Assembly (NCBI GenBank): GCA_002436505.1
Contig: DJML01000132.1
Span: forward strand, 1-6,410
Reading direction: 5' to 3'
Length of the DNA: 6,410 nucleotides
DNA from: Bacteroidetes bacterium UBA6491
Lineage (GTDB): Bacteria > Bacteroidota > Bacteroidia > NS11-12g > UBA9320
A program made the position numbers and the translations under genes. This document shows, in pieces, positions 6,033-6,410 of the stretch; the stretch's first letter is position 1, and each line of letters opens with the position of its first letter. A model generated the notes under the pieces. That model was not told where the DNA came from, made no database searches, and saw only the letters and a list, made by a program, of their open reading frames with translations.

Positions 6033-6078
6033 TCCCATGGGAGTCAGAGGGCTTTGGGAGAAGTGGAAAAGGATTGAA
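6033..6078. repeat. Dispersed 46-bp element, copy 2
   Basis: Same orientation as the copy at 4191-4236, with 41 of 46 identical bases and an identical TCCCATGGGA palindrome at its left end. A GC-rich 5-bp hairpin, CGGGC (6017-6021) with GCCCG (6025-6029), abuts on the left, so here too the element has a palindrome beside it, though with an unrelated sequence. It lies just beyond the terminator of the SnoaL-like gene and 124 nt upstream of the K+ channel start. Confidence 0.8.
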
Positions 6079-6115
6079 ATAAAAAGCAGCTCAGAGTTCT
6101 ATCCAAACTGCTCTT
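6076..6115 (-). terminator. Intrinsic terminator of the SnoaL-like gene
   Basis: On the minus strand AAGAGCAG (6115-6108) pairs with CTGCTTTT (6089-6082), an 8-bp stem including one G-U pair around an 18-nt loop. The T-run TTTTTATTT follows, overlapping the stem base. It starts 19 nt after the stop codon, where a terminator is expected. The stem is short and the loop large, so efficiency is uncertain. It implies that the K+ channel gene has its own promoter. Confidence 0.5.
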
Positions 6116-6134
6116 ATGTCGGTAGTAGATTTAA

Positions 6135-6410
6135 TTAACTTCTGGGCTCAGTCTTATTAAACATATACCTCGCTATCTTCCATTCTCCTTCCACTTTTTC
6201 GAAGACAAACAATTCTCTGTTTGCCTCTGGAATAGTATCACCTGTGGCATGAATACGTGTTGTACCTTTTGAACTCGTGACTGCGAAAGCCATATTGTCT
6301 TCTACTTTGATTTCCTCTATAAAGAACTTTATGTTCAACTGAATTTGTGAAAAGACGAATTCATATGATTTCAATATTCCTTCTGAGCCTATTCCTGATG
6401 GAGCTTCAGT
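6135..6410 (-). CDS. SnoaL-like/DUF4440 (NTF2-fold) protein, N-terminus outside the window
   Basis: The last 91 codons of a gene whose frame stays open to the right edge. The visible product starts TEAPSGIGSEGILKSYEFVF and ends ARYMFNKTEPRS. It is the second half of an NTF2-like fold of the SnoaL/DUF4440 (YybH-like) type: a helix with EGILKSYEFVFSQI, then strands LNIKFFIEEIKVEDNMAFAVTSSKGT, NRELFVFEKVEGEWKIARYMFN, with the characteristic ExNRELFVFE and GxWKIARYMFN signatures. Such proteins are small cytoplasmic or secreted homodimers; some bind or isomerise small molecules, but most are uncharacterised. Family members usually have about 130-160 residues, so roughly 40-70 are missing. A TTG at 6372-6374 could be read as a start, but it falls inside the conserved domain and the frame continues upstream, so it is not the start. 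A terminator follows. Exact function is unknown. Confidence 0.85.
   Translation of the reverse strand, partial: TEAPSGIGSEGILKSYEFVFSQIQLNIKFFIEEIKVEDNMAFAVTSSKGTTRIHATGDTIPEANRELFVFEKVEGEWKIARYMFNKTEPRS

Noticed and set aside
6037..6138. Plus-strand 33-codon ORF starting in the 46-bp repeat (MGVRGLWEKWKR start)
   Set aside because: The other repeat copy encodes a divergent peptide with an early stop, and this frame runs through the terminator and into the end of the SnoaL-like gene.

Overview
The window looks like chromosomal DNA of a Bacteroidota bacterium, probably Cytophagales-like or Flavobacteriia-like. The main evidence is a large secreted protein with a C-terminal type IX secretion (T9SS) sorting domain, a DUF6090 membrane protein, a TAnnTTTG-type promoter element and start codons that mostly lack a Shine-Dalgarno sequence. 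The class is inferred from these gene families, not from a phylogenetic marker. No rRNA, tRNA, CRISPR array, transposase, phage gene or defence gene was found.

All supported genes lie on the minus strand. From right to left (the direction of transcription) they are: the C-terminal part of a SnoaL-like/DUF4440 (NTF2-fold) protein running off the right edge (6135-6410); a KirBac-type inward-rectifier K+ channel (4985-5908); a RimJ/RimL-type GNAT acetyltransferase (4370-4903); a 914-residue T9SS cargo protein with SBBP-like beta-propeller repeats, a Cna-B/SdrD-like domain, a DUF7619 module and the sorting domain (1151-3895); and a 257-residue DUF6090 protein with one membrane span (189-962). The gaps are 75 nt or more, at least one gene ends in a plausible terminator, and no shared pathway is apparent. 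They read as independent single genes, not an operon.

The most unusual content is between the genes. The 474-bp gap between the acetyltransferase and the T9SS gene holds two palindromes built on the same unit (GCGTAGTT, 3-nt loop, AACTACGC) in inverted orientation, like a bacterial interspersed mosaic element. Next to them is a 46-bp element that recurs at 41/46 identity about 1.8 kb away, downstream of the SnoaL-like gene. Other stem-loops lie downstream of the T9SS gene and at the left edge. These look like dispersed non-coding repeats sitting at gene 3' ends. I found no convincing new multi-gene system.
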